Shown: piece by piece, positions 44,496 through 52,039 of the stretch
How the letters are laid out: each line of letters begins with the position of its first letter
Numbering within the stretch: the first letter of the stretch is position 1
NCBI RefSeq assembly: GCF_015291665.1
Contig: NZ_CP030048.1
Coordinates: forward strand, 6,793,501-6,857,500
DNA from: Bradyrhizobium sp. CCBAU 53338
GTDB taxonomy: Bacteria > Pseudomonadota > Alphaproteobacteria > Rhizobiales > Xanthobacteraceae
Direction of reading: 5' to 3'
Length of the DNA: 64,000 bases
Made by a program: the position numbers and the translations under genes
Notes under the pieces: model-generated
The model's database searches: none
Told to the model about the DNA's origin: nothing
Seen by the model: only the letters and a program-made list of their open reading frames with translations

Positions 44496-45338
44496 ATGAA
44501 GCTTGTTCGTTACGGCGAAAAGGGTGCGGAAAAGCCCGGCCTGATCGACAAATCCGGCCAGTTGCGCGACCTCTCGGCGCATGTGAAGGACCTCACCGGC
44601 GAGGCCTATTCGCCGGAATCTCTAAAGAAGCTCGCGGCCATCGATCCGGCCTCGCTGCCGGCCGTCTCCGGCAAGCCGCGCTTCGGCGCCCCCGTCACCG
44701 GCATCTCGAAATTCGTCGCGATCGGCCTCAACTACAGCGACCACGCCAAGGAGACCGGCGCCGCCATTCCGACCGAGCCGATCATCTTCATGAAGGCCAA
44801 CACGTCGCTGTCCGGCCCGAACGATAACGTCGAGAAGCCGCGCGGCTCGACCAAGCTCGACTGGGAAGTCGAGATCGCCGCGATCATCGGCACCCGCGCC
44901 AAGTACGTCTCGGAAGCCGATGCGCTGAACTACGTCGCCGGCTATTGCGTCTGCAACGACGTGTCCGAGCGCAACTTCCAGACCGAGCGCCTGGGCCAGT
45001 GGACCAAGGGCAAATCGCACGACACGTTCGGCCCGGTCGGACCTTGGCTTGCGACCAAGGACGAGATCAAGGACGTGCAGAACCTCTCGATGTGGCTCGA
45101 CGTCAATGGTCAGCGCCGCCAGACGGGCTCGACCAAGACGATGATCTTCTCGATGGCCAAGTGCATCTCCTACGTCTCGCAGTTCATGACCCTGCTGCCG
45201 GGCGACATCATCACTACGGGCACCCCGCCCGGCGTCGGCCTCGGCATGAAGCCGCCGACCTTCCTCAACGTCGGCGACGTCGTGACGCTCGGCATCGAAG
45301 GCCTCGGCGAGCAACGCCAGGAGATCGTGGCGGCGTAA
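44496..45338 (+). CDS. fumarylacetoacetate hydrolase family protein
   Basis: The ATG at 44496 (MKLVRYGEKGAEKPGLIDK) follows AAGGGAGAAACGAGA, giving 280 residues. FAH-type signatures: VAIGLNYSDHAKETGA, DWEVEIAAIIGTRAKYV (metal Glu), CNDVSERNFQTERLGQWTKGKSHDTFGP and LLPGDIITTGTPPGVG. Such proteins act as ureidoglycolate lyase, 2-keto-4-pentenoate hydratase or acylpyruvate hydrolase, and which one cannot be told here. It lies in a hydrolase cluster with two MBL enzymes. The palindromic repeat at 45364 follows it. Confidence 0.92.
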   Translation: MKLVRYGEKGAEKPGLIDKSGQLRDLSAHVKDLTGEAYSPESLKKLAAIDPASLPAVSGKPRFGAPVTGISKFVAIGLNYSDHAKETGAAIPTEPIIFMKANTSLSGPNDNVEKPRGSTKLDWEVEIAAIIGTRAKYVSEADALNYVAGYCVCNDVSERNFQTERLGQWTKGKSHDTFGPVGPWLATKDEIKDVQNLSMWLDVNGQRRQTGSTKTMIFSMAKCISYVSQFMTLLPGDIITTGTPPGVGLGMKPPTFLNVGDVVTLGIEGLGEQRQEIVAA

Positions 45339-45363
45339 GCTGCCGCGACTTCCGCCCTCTCCC

Positions 45364-45443
45364 CGTCATTGCGAGCGAAGCGAGGCAATCTGGAGATCGT
45401 CCTGCGGAGACAGTCCGGATTGGCTTCGCTCCTCGCAATGACG
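45364..45443. repeat. Bradyrhizobium-type inverted repeat CGTCATTGCGAG
   Basis: An 80-bp imperfect palindrome. The left end CGTCATTGCGAGCGAAGC pairs with the right end GCTTCGCTCCTCGCAATGACG with small offsets. From memory this is one of the commonest intergenic repeats in Bradyrhizobium genomes. Here it separates the FAH gene and the GST gene and would form a long hairpin. Confidence 0.85.
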
Positions 45444-45478
45444 AAAACCAACTTCCGGTCACCCCGTAGGACACTCCC

Positions 45479-46090
45479 ATGAAACTCTCCTTCTCCGCTG
45501 CCTCGCCCTTCGCCCGCAAGGTGCGCATCGCCGCGATCGAGCTCGGGCTGATCGACAAGATCGAGTTCACGCCGGCGACCGTCGCTCCGGGCACGGTGAA
45601 CGAGGACTATTCGAAGATCACGCCGCTGAAGAAGCTGCCGGTGCTGATCACCAATGACGGCGACGTGATTTTGGACTCCTACGTCATCGTCGAATATCTC
45701 AACGAGATGGCCGGCGGCAGCCTTATCCCGGACTACGGTCCGCGGCGCTGGAAGGCGAAGACCAATCATTCGCTCATCAATGGCATGCTCGATTCCATGC
45801 TGCTGTGCCGCTACGAAAAGATGGTGCGACCGCAGGGCCTGCAATGGCAGGCGTGGTCGGACGACCACTGGAACCGGGCATGGACCGGCATGGCGCGGTT
45901 CGAGAACATGCCTGAGGTGCTGAACGGCCCGTTCGACATCTCGCAGATCGGCCTCGTCTGCGTGCTCGGCTATGCGGACTTCCGCTTCGCCGATTGCGGC
46001 TGGCGCAAGGCCTATCCGAAACTCGACGCCTTCCATCAGAAGATGCTCGAGCGGCCCTCGGTCAAGATCTCGGTGCCACCAGCCGCATAA
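45479..46090 (+). CDS. glutathione S-transferase family protein
   Basis: A 203-residue GST-like protein. The N-terminal thioredoxin-like region MKLSFSAASPFARKVRIAAIELG has a candidate catalytic Ser9 next to Pro10. LKKLPVLITNDGDVILDSYVIVEYL provides the cis-Pro and glutathione-binding D-S. The C-terminal domain contains FDISQIGLVCVLGYADFRF. It is encoded between the FAH hydrolase and an MBL hydrolase. A role in glutathione-dependent isomerisation or detoxification within the same catabolic cluster is possible. Confidence 0.9.
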   Translation: MKLSFSAASPFARKVRIAAIELGLIDKIEFTPATVAPGTVNEDYSKITPLKKLPVLITNDGDVILDSYVIVEYLNEMAGGSLIPDYGPRRWKAKTNHSLINGMLDSMLLCRYEKMVRPQGLQWQAWSDDHWNRAWTGMARFENMPEVLNGPFDISQIGLVCVLGYADFRFADCGWRKAYPKLDAFHQKMLERPSVKISVPPAA

Positions 46091-46104
46091 CAACTGGAGT
46101 TCTC

Positions 46105-46974
46105 ATGAGCCTGAAGTTCTCGGTCGGCGATCTCATCATCCATCGCGTCATCGAGCAGGAAACCTCGTTCGTCCCGGCACTGGAGATGCTGCCGGGACTG
46201 ACGCCGGAGGTGCTGGCCGAGAACCGGGACTGGATGCGGCAAGCCAAGGCACTGGACGATCAGGACGTGTTGATGCTGGCGTTCCAGTCCTATGTGGTGA
46301 AGACGCCGCACCACACCATTTTGATCGACAGTTGCATCGGCAACGACAAGCCGCGCCCCAATCGCCCGAAATGGAACATGAAGACCGACGATACTTATCT
46401 GCGCGCGCTCAATGGCGCCGGCGTCTCGGTCGACGACATCGACTTCGTGATGTGCACGCATCTGCATGTCGATCACGTCGGCTGGAACACGCGGCTGGAG
46501 AACGGCCGCTGGGTGCCGACCTTCCCCAAGGCACGTTACGTGTTCACCAGGCAGGAATACGACCACTGGTTCTCGGAGAATGCAAAGACGGAGATCCCGC
46601 CTTTCGCCGACAGCGTGCTGCCGGTCGTCGAGGCCAACAGGCACGAGCTCGTCGGCAACGATCACCAGATCGGCGATCATGTCCGCATCGTGCCGACGCC
46701 GGGCCACACGCCGGGTCACGTCGCCATCGCGATGGGACGCGGCAAGGACGACGCGGTGTTTTCCGGCGATCTGATGCACTCGCCGCTGCAGACGCTTTAT
46801 CCTGAGCTGTCGATCAAGTTCGACGTCGATCCGGCCAAGGCGGCGACGACACGCCGCGGCTTTCTCGAACGCTATTGCGGCACCGACACGCTGTGCTGCA
46901 CCGCGCATTTCCCTTCGCCCTCGGTGGGGAAGATCAAGCGCAAGGGCAGCGCATTCGTGTGTGCGGCCGTTTAG
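46105..46974 (+). CDS. MBL-fold metallo-hydrolase (lactonase-like), copy 2
   Basis: The ATG at 46105 with GGAG upstream gives 289 residues. Metal motif HLHVDH lies in MCTHLHVDHVGWNTRL. PTPGHTPGHVAIA, FSGDLMHSP and CTAHFPSPSVG hold the remaining ligands. It parallels copy 1 at 43518 in the motifs PKARYVF, H-x-W and TPGH-x-PGH. It starts 14 nt after the GST gene and ends 36 nt before the epoxide-hydrolase-like gene, so all three may be cotranscribed. Confidence 0.9.
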   Translation: MSLKFSVGDLIIHRVIEQETSFVPALEMLPGLTPEVLAENRDWMRQAKALDDQDVLMLAFQSYVVKTPHHTILIDSCIGNDKPRPNRPKWNMKTDDTYLRALNGAGVSVDDIDFVMCTHLHVDHVGWNTRLENGRWVPTFPKARYVFTRQEYDHWFSENAKTEIPPFADSVLPVVEANRHELVGNDHQIGDHVRIVPTPGHTPGHVAIAMGRGKDDAVFSGDLMHSPLQTLYPELSIKFDVDPAKAATTRRGFLERYCGTDTLCCTAHFPSPSVGKIKRKGSAFVCAAV

Positions 46975-47010
46975 TGAGATGTCGTAGATTCCCTCGAATA
47001 GAGCGACACG

Positions 47011-48162
47011 ATGGCATCACTCACCGACATCCCCCTTCCCGCCGGCATCCGCTCACGATATGTCGACGGCATCAACGGCTTGCGCATGCATGTGCTGGAG
47101 GCCGGTTTCGAGACCAATGGGCGCCCCTGCATCCTGCTGCTGCACGGGTTTCCCGAGCTCGCCTTCTCCTGGCGCAAAGTGATGCCGGCGCTCGCGGCTG
47201 CGGGCTATCACGTGCTCGCACCCGACCAGCGCGGCTATGGCCGCACCACGGGATGGACCGCTGACTACGACGGCGATCTCACGCCATTCTCGCTGCTCAA
47301 TCTGGTTCGCGATGCGCTCGCGCTGGTGTCGGCATTCGGCTACAGGCAGGTCGACCTCGCCGGACATGATTTCGGCAGCCCGGTCGCCGCCTGGTGCGCC
47401 CTGATCCGGCCCGACGTGTTTCGTTCGGTGACGTTGATGAGCGCGCCGTTCGGCGGGGCGCCGCCGCTGCCGTTCAATACGGTCGATGCGCCGGCAACGC
47501 CGCCAGCCGAAGACCCTGTCCATCGCGAGCTCGCCGCGCTGCCGCGCCCGCGCAAGCACTATCAATGGTACTATTCGACACGGCCGGCCAATGCCGACAT
47601 GGTCGACGCGCCGCAGGGCCTGCATGATTTCCTGCGCGCCTATTATCATCACAAGAGCGCGGACTGGACCGACAACAACCCCACTCCGCTGAAATCCTGG
47701 TCGGCGGGCGAGCTCGCAAAACTGCCGACCTATTACGTGATGGACCTCGACGAGACCATGGCCGAGACGGTCGCGAAGGAGATGCCGTCGGCCGCCGCGA
47801 TCGCCGCCAACCAATGGCTGCCGGACAGCGATCTCGCCTATTACGCCGCCGAATATGGCCGCACCGGATTCCAGGGCGGGTTGCAATGGTATCGCTACGG
47901 CACGACGGGCATTCTCAACAGCGAGATGCAGTTGTTCTCGGGCCGCAGCATCGACGTGCCCTCGTGCTTCATCTCGGGCAAGCAGGATTGGGGCACCTAC
48001 CAGCGGCCCGGCGTGTTCGAGGCGATGCAGGGGGGCGGCTGCACCAACATGCTCGGCTGCCATCTCGTCGACCGCGCCGGCCATTGGGTGCAGCAGGAGC
48101 AGCCTGCCGAGGTCAGCCGGTTGCTGCTCGGCTTTCTCGAACAGGCTGCACGGCATCGGTAG
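47011..48162 (+). CDS. epoxide-hydrolase-like alpha/beta hydrolase
   Basis: A 383-residue alpha/beta hydrolase. It has the oxyanion-hole motif LLLHGFPELAFSWRKV and the nucleophile elbow LAGHDFGSPVAAW with Asp as nucleophile, as in soluble epoxide hydrolases and haloacetate dehalogenases. LAPDQRGYGRT and the C-terminal catalytic His in VDRAGHWVQQEQP are also present. A cap domain with several Tyr residues (HYQWYYSTRP) lies between. Hydrolysis of an epoxide or a halogenated acid is likely; the cap favours epoxide hydrolase. It closes the GST/MBL gene group. Confidence 0.88.
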   Translation: MASLTDIPLPAGIRSRYVDGINGLRMHVLEAGFETNGRPCILLLHGFPELAFSWRKVMPALAAAGYHVLAPDQRGYGRTTGWTADYDGDLTPFSLLNLVRDALALVSAFGYRQVDLAGHDFGSPVAAWCALIRPDVFRSVTLMSAPFGGAPPLPFNTVDAPATPPAEDPVHRELAALPRPRKHYQWYYSTRPANADMVDAPQGLHDFLRAYYHHKSADWTDNNPTPLKSWSAGELAKLPTYYVMDLDETMAETVAKEMPSAAAIAANQWLPDSDLAYYAAEYGRTGFQGGLQWYRYGTTGILNSEMQLFSGRSIDVPSCFISGKQDWGTYQRPGVFEAMQGGGCTNMLGCHLVDRAGHWVQQEQPAEVSRLLLGFLEQAARHR

Positions 48163-48244
48163 CATCAGGCCGGAAGGCAGGAACGTTCCTCCCTGCGACG
48201 CGTTGCCGCCATTGGGCAATGTGCACATAGGAGGAGATTCCCTG

Positions 48245-48610
48245 ATGGAGAAGAAGATCGCCGGACTGTTGGGAGCGGTGGCGGCGCTCGGCACATTGGC
48301 CGGCGCGCAAGCCACGCCGTCGGACGTGCTGAAGGCAAGTTCCTACGCAGATTTGCTGGAACCCATTCCGAATGCAGCTCGTACGCTGCAGGCGCTCGAT
48401 GAGCAGGCTCCGGCGAATTCAGCCGAAGCCAACGTCCAGGTGGCCCAATTCTACTACCACCATCACCACCATCATCATCATCACGGCTACTGGCACCATC
48501 ACCATCATCATGGCTATTGGCGCGGTGGCGTCGTGGTGGTTCCGCGGCGGCGGTATCACCACCATCACCACCATCATCACCACCACCATGGTTTATATTA
48601 CTATCGGTAG
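48245..48610 (+). CDS. small exported protein with extreme poly-histidine tail
   Basis: A 121-residue protein from the ATG at 48245. Residues 1-23 form a signal peptide (KKIAGLLGAVAALGTLAGAQA). Residues 24-68 are ordinary (DVLKASSYADLLEPIPNAAR). The C-terminal part has three His runs of 9, 6 and 11 residues separated by GYW, GYWRGG and VVVVPRRRY, and it ends GLYYYR. His codons mix CAC and CAT, so the runs are maintained at protein level. Periplasmic binding of Ni, Zn, Cu or Co is the obvious hypothesis. A good terminator follows. No family is recognised. Confidence 0.8.
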   Translation: MEKKIAGLLGAVAALGTLAGAQATPSDVLKASSYADLLEPIPNAARTLQALDEQAPANSAEANVQVAQFYYHHHHHHHHHGYWHHHHHHGYWRGGVVVVPRRRYHHHHHHHHHHHGLYYYR

Positions 48611-48634
48611 CGGTTACCGAGGATCACGTTGAAG

Positions 48635-48664
48635 CGCCGGGCGCCCCGCCCGGCGTTTCTCTTT
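48635..48664 (+). terminator. intrinsic terminator of the His-rich gene
   Basis: CGCCGGGC (48635-48642), loop GCCCC, GCCCGGCG (48648-48655), then TTTCTCTTT. It is 24 nt after the stop codon and right at the end of the convergent gene. Confidence 0.85.
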
Positions 48665-48669
48665 GACCT

Positions 48670-49392
48670 TCAGCCTTGTCTGGCTTTGTCCTTGGCTGCG
48701 CGATGCAGGTGCCTGTAGGTGCCATCGAACACCGTGTCGGTCGATGAGGTCCATTCGGTCCCGGCCGAGAGCGCAGGCCGATTCGCATGGATCCGGCGCG
48801 ACTGGAGCTCCCGCTCGGCCGCCTCTTCCTCACTCATCGGCTCGAGTTCGAACTTCGCCTCTTCGGGAATGACGATGATCTGGGCGAACGGCTCGCCCGG
48901 CCGGAAGATGTGCGTGCGTCCCTCGGCCGGCGACTTGAACACGCAAAAGAAGACCATCGGCCACCAGTTGCGGATCAAGGCCGGCACGGCAACCGGAACG
49001 GTGTCCGTCCGGTCAACGTAGAAGCGCGGATGCGGCTCGGTGCGGATCGCCATGCCCTTCTCAACCTTGAGGTCGAGCAGGAGCTGATAGGTGTAGAAGC
49101 CGTCGCCGAAGTTGCGAAACGGCGGCCACTGCACCCCACTCTCGGGCGCCGGTCCCCAATCACCCTCCAGCTCGAGCTTGCCGTCGCGGGTGCTGACATG
49201 CAGCTCATTGTCGTAGGGATAGAACAGCTCGATGCCGTACTGCGCGCCTTCCGAGAACGGCACGCAGTGCCAGACCTGTTCATGCGAACCGTTTGCACGC
49301 GGCTCGCGCGGCCCCGCCCATCCGGGAATCTCGAGCTTTGTCCTCCGCGGGGCCAGGCGCGGTGCATTGAAGCGATATTTGACCTTGTCCAT
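48670..49392 (-). CDS. DUF6065-like protein of unknown function
   Basis: A 240-residue soluble protein without signal peptide or membrane segments. Conserved-looking parts are the Asn/Gln-rich opening, GAQYGIELFYPYDNELHVS, GFYTYQLLLDLKVEKGMAIR, RNWWPMVFFCVFKSP and IFRPGEPFAQIIVIP. The -GEPFAQI- block and layout recall DUF6065 from memory; this is a tentative assignment. No catalytic residues stand out. It is convergent with the His-rich gene and divergent from the Irr-box/iron-exporter operon. Confidence 0.65.
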   Translation of the reverse strand: MDKVKYRFNAPRLAPRRTKLEIPGWAGPREPRANGSHEQVWHCVPFSEGAQYGIELFYPYDNELHVSTRDGKLELEGDWGPAPESGVQWPPFRNFGDGFYTYQLLLDLKVEKGMAIRTEPHPRFYVDRTDTVPVAVPALIRNWWPMVFFCVFKSPAEGRTHIFRPGEPFAQIIVIPEEAKFELEPMSEEEAAERELQSRRIHANRPALSAGTEWTSSTDTVFDGTYRHLHRAAKDKARQG

Positions 49393-49508
49393 GGCACTCC
49401 CCTCCGCGTCTCGGCACGGTCATTCGAACGGCTGTTCCCGGACTTCGGTTCCATCCAAGTCGCCGCATTGCGGGGGCGAATTGACCTGCTCTGACGGATA
49501 CCCTATGT

Positions 49509-49529
49509 AATTTAGAACCGTTCTAAGTT
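49509..49529. promoter_or_regulatory. Irr-type iron control element (ICE)
   Basis: AATTTAGAA at 49509-49517, spacer CCG, TTCTAAGTT at 49521-49529. The core TTAGAA-N3-TTCTAA is perfect. It matches, from memory, the ICE motif bound by Irr in Bradyrhizobium, which represses mbfA under iron limitation. It lies only 6-18 nt before the candidate start codons, so binding would block transcription or early elongation. Confidence 0.85.
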
Positions 49530-49547
49530 ACGTTGATGGGGCTCTCC

Positions 49548-50519
49548 GTGAAGAACTTTGCCGATTTGACCGAGCGCGAGGTGCTTGCGGTCGCGATCTC
49601 CTCCGAGGAGCAGGACAGCCGCATCTACATGACCTTCGCCGAGGATTTGCGAGAGCGCTATCCGGATACGGCCAAGATCTTCGAGGAGATGGCGGAGGAG
49701 GAGCGCGGCCACCGGCATCGCCTGCTCCAGCTCTTTGAAGAGCGTTTCGGCCCGCATCTGCCGCCGATCCGCCGCGAGGACGTCAAGGGCTTTCTGCGCC
49801 GGCGCCCGATCTGGCTGACCAAGAACCTGCCACTCGACACGATCCGGAAAGAAGTCGAGACCATGGAGCTCGAGGCTGAGCGCTTTTACGCGCGCGCCGC
49901 CGAGCAGGCAAAGGATGTCGGCGTGCGCCGCCTGCTGGGCGATCTCGCCGAGGAAGAAAAGCATCACGAGAACCGCGCAGTCGCTCTGACCGACGAGATC
50001 CTCAAGCCCGACGTGCGCGAGGAAGAAGACCGCACGCGTCGGCGGATGTTCGTGCTTCAATATGTGCAACCCGGCCTCGCCGGCCTGATGGACGGCTCGG
50101 TCTCGACGCTGGCGCCGCTGTTCGCGGCGGCGTTCGCCACCCACCAGAACTGGCAGACTTTTCTCGTCGGCCTTGCCGCCTCGATCGGCGCCGGCATCAG
50201 CATGGGCTTTGCAGAGGCGCTGTCCGACGACGGCTCGCTGACGGGGCGCGGCTCGCCCTGGCTGCGCGGCATCACCTGTGGCGCGATGACGACGCTGGGC
50301 GGCCTCGGCCACACCATGCCCTATCTCGTACCAGACGCATGGCCCAACGCCTTCTGGATCGCGACCGGTATCGCCGGCCTCGTCGTGTTCTTCGAATTGT
50401 GGGCGATCGCCTTCATCCGCGCCCGCTACATGGACACGCCGTTCCTCCAGGCGGTGTTCCAGATCGTGCTCGGTGGCGCGATCGTGCTGGCGGTGGGAAT
50501 ATTGATCGGGGCGGCGTAG
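49548..50519 (+). CDS. mbfA: membrane-bound ferritin/iron exporter MbfA
   Basis: A 323-residue fusion of ferritin-like and VIT1-like domains. The GTG at 49548 (MKNFADLTEREVLAVAI) is chosen because TGGGG lies upstream; an ATG at 49536 is possible. The rubrerythrin-like part (1-155) has four Glu/His helices: AISSEEQDSRIYM, EMAEEERGHRHRL, TMELEAERFYARA and EEEKHHENR. The C-terminal membrane domain (about 165-323) has GLMDGSVSTLAPLFAAAF and IGAGISMGFAEALSDDG, as in CCC1/VIT1 iron transporters. MbfA exports iron and protects from iron and peroxide stress in Bradyrhizobium. The preceding ICE supports Irr control. Confidence 0.93.
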   Translation: MKNFADLTEREVLAVAISSEEQDSRIYMTFAEDLRERYPDTAKIFEEMAEEERGHRHRLLQLFEERFGPHLPPIRREDVKGFLRRRPIWLTKNLPLDTIRKEVETMELEAERFYARAAEQAKDVGVRRLLGDLAEEEKHHENRAVALTDEILKPDVREEEDRTRRRMFVLQYVQPGLAGLMDGSVSTLAPLFAAAFATHQNWQTFLVGLAASIGAGISMGFAEALSDDGSLTGRGSPWLRGITCGAMTTLGGLGHTMPYLVPDAWPNAFWIATGIAGLVVFFELWAIAFIRARYMDTPFLQAVFQIVLGGAIVLAVGILIGAA

Positions 50520-50528
50520 GTGGCGGCG

Positions 50529-51389
50529 ATGAAGGAACGTCGCTCGCTCGCCGCAGCAGGCCTTGGGGCTGCATTGAGCCTCGCGGCCGTCGGCAGAGCC
50601 GCGCATGCGACCGACGAAATTCAAGTCTACAACGCCGGGATCGCCGAGGTGGGCCAATTCACGATCCAGCAGCATCTGAACGACGTCGCGCTCGGTCAGA
50701 AGAATCCGCCCTTTCCCGGGGGGCTCGCCTCACATCACAGCCTGAACGGCACCCCGGAATTCGCCTACGGCGTGACCGACTGGTGGGAGGTCGGGCTGTA
50801 TCTACCGTTCTCGGTCCAGGACGAGCGCTTCTATTCGGACGCCTTCAAGCTGCGAACGCTGTTCGTTTCGCCGCACGCCGAACAACGCAATTTTTTCTAC
50901 GGCGTGAACTTCGAATTCAGCAACGAGACACCGCCATTCTCCCAGTCCCGCTTCTCGATGGAGATTCGCCCGATCATCGGGATGCGAAACAGCGACTACG
51001 AGTTCATCGTCAATCCGATCGTCGACATCCATTTCGGGAAATTTGCTGAACAGCACTTCACGCCGGCGGCGCGTATCGCACGCAGGTTCGGGGACGACCT
51101 GTTCGCAGGATTCGAGTACTACAGCGACCTCGGCCAGATCGGCAGTTTCGACAAGCTTGCGGACCAGCAGCACACGTTGTTTGCCGTCACCGACTTCAAG
51201 GCCGGTGTGTTCGATGTGAACTTTGGCGTCGGCTACGGGTTAACGCCGGCGTCCGACCGGCTGGTGGTGAAGACCATCATCGGCTACGCCTTCCCCGTGC
51301 CGGGACAGAAGCCGGACGGCAACACGCGCATGGGCAGCGGGCCCGTCAATCCGTTCACCCATGCCGCGACGCGGGGCTTCCAGCCCTGA
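50529..51389 (+). CDS. exported beta-barrel-like protein in mbfA operon
   Basis: The ATG at 50529 with AGGTGG upstream gives 286 residues; a GTG at 50520 is an alternative. The signal peptide covers about 1-27 (KERRSLAAAGLGAALSLAAV, cleaved near AHA). The mature part is made of alternating aromatic/hydrophobic strands (AYGVTDWWEVGLYLPFSV, FFYGVNFEFSNETPPF, DVNFGVGYGLTPASDRLVVK) with few Cys, typical of an outer-membrane barrel. No family is assigned. It starts within 10 nt of the mbfA stop, so it is likely cotranscribed and could be involved in iron export across the outer membrane. That is inference only. Confidence 0.75.
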   Translation: MKERRSLAAAGLGAALSLAAVGRAAHATDEIQVYNAGIAEVGQFTIQQHLNDVALGQKNPPFPGGLASHHSLNGTPEFAYGVTDWWEVGLYLPFSVQDERFYSDAFKLRTLFVSPHAEQRNFFYGVNFEFSNETPPFSQSRFSMEIRPIIGMRNSDYEFIVNPIVDIHFGKFAEQHFTPAARIARRFGDDLFAGFEYYSDLGQIGSFDKLADQQHTLFAVTDFKAGVFDVNFGVGYGLTPASDRLVVKTIIGYAFPVPGQKPDGNTRMGSGPVNPFTHAATRGFQP

Positions 51390-51418
51390 TCGGCACGGCA
51401 TTCAATGGCAGGAGCCTC

Positions 51419-51949
51419 ATGACCAACCGTCTTCAATACGGCACGCCAGCCAAGATCTTCCACTGGCTCATCGTCGCGCTGCTTGCCGTGCAATATCCGA
51501 TCGGCTGGCTGATGCCGGATCTCCACCGCGACATGCGTCCGGGTGCCGGCATGACGTTTCATGTCTCGATCGGGATCACGGTTCTGGCGCTGACGGCACT
51601 CCGCCTCGCCTGGCGTGTCACCCATCCCGTCGCGCCCGAGAGCTCGCTGCCCGCCTGGCAGCGCATCTCGTCGGAGGCCATTCACTGGCTGCTCTACGCG
51701 CTGGTGCTGGCGACGACGATTTCGGGTTGGCTGTTTGCGTCCTTTCGCGGATGGTCGCTGTCTTTCTTCTATCTCGTGCCGCTGCCAATGCTGGCATCTG
51801 GCAACGCAGCGGCCGGCAGAACCATCGACGGCCTCCACCAGGCGATGGAATGGGCGCTGCTCGTCACCATCGCGGTTCATGTCGCCGCCGCGCTCGCGCA
51901 TATCTTCGTCTATCGCGACCGTGTGATGCAGCGAATGCTACCCGGATAA
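51419..51949 (+). CDS. cytochrome b561 family protein
   Basis: A 176-residue membrane protein with four helices and the haem-ligand His pattern of bacterial b561: His15 in PAKIFHWLIVALL, MTFHVSIGITVL, EAIHWLLYALVLA and VTIAVHVAAALAHIF. It transfers electrons between quinol and an acceptor in the inner membrane. It lies 29 nt after the outer-membrane-like gene of the mbfA operon, so a link to iron redox state is plausible, for example Fe reduction or oxidation around export. Confidence 0.9.
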   Translation: MTNRLQYGTPAKIFHWLIVALLAVQYPIGWLMPDLHRDMRPGAGMTFHVSIGITVLALTALRLAWRVTHPVAPESSLPAWQRISSEAIHWLLYALVLATTISGWLFASFRGWSLSFFYLVPLPMLASGNAAAGRTIDGLHQAMEWALLVTIAVHVAAALAHIFVYRDRVMQRMLPG

Positions 51950-52039
51950 AGACCAGGGCAGATCAACCGCGATCAAACGGCGGTTGCGGCATCGGCTAAA
52001 ACTGCGCATCATCCCACAAGTGAAGCGCAGGAGCATGTC

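Noticed and set aside
48464..48595. CAC/CAT-rich tract as a microsatellite or CRISPR-like repeat
   Set aside because: It is in frame in a gene with signal peptide, ribosome-binding context and terminator. Codon mixing is irregular and there are no spacers.
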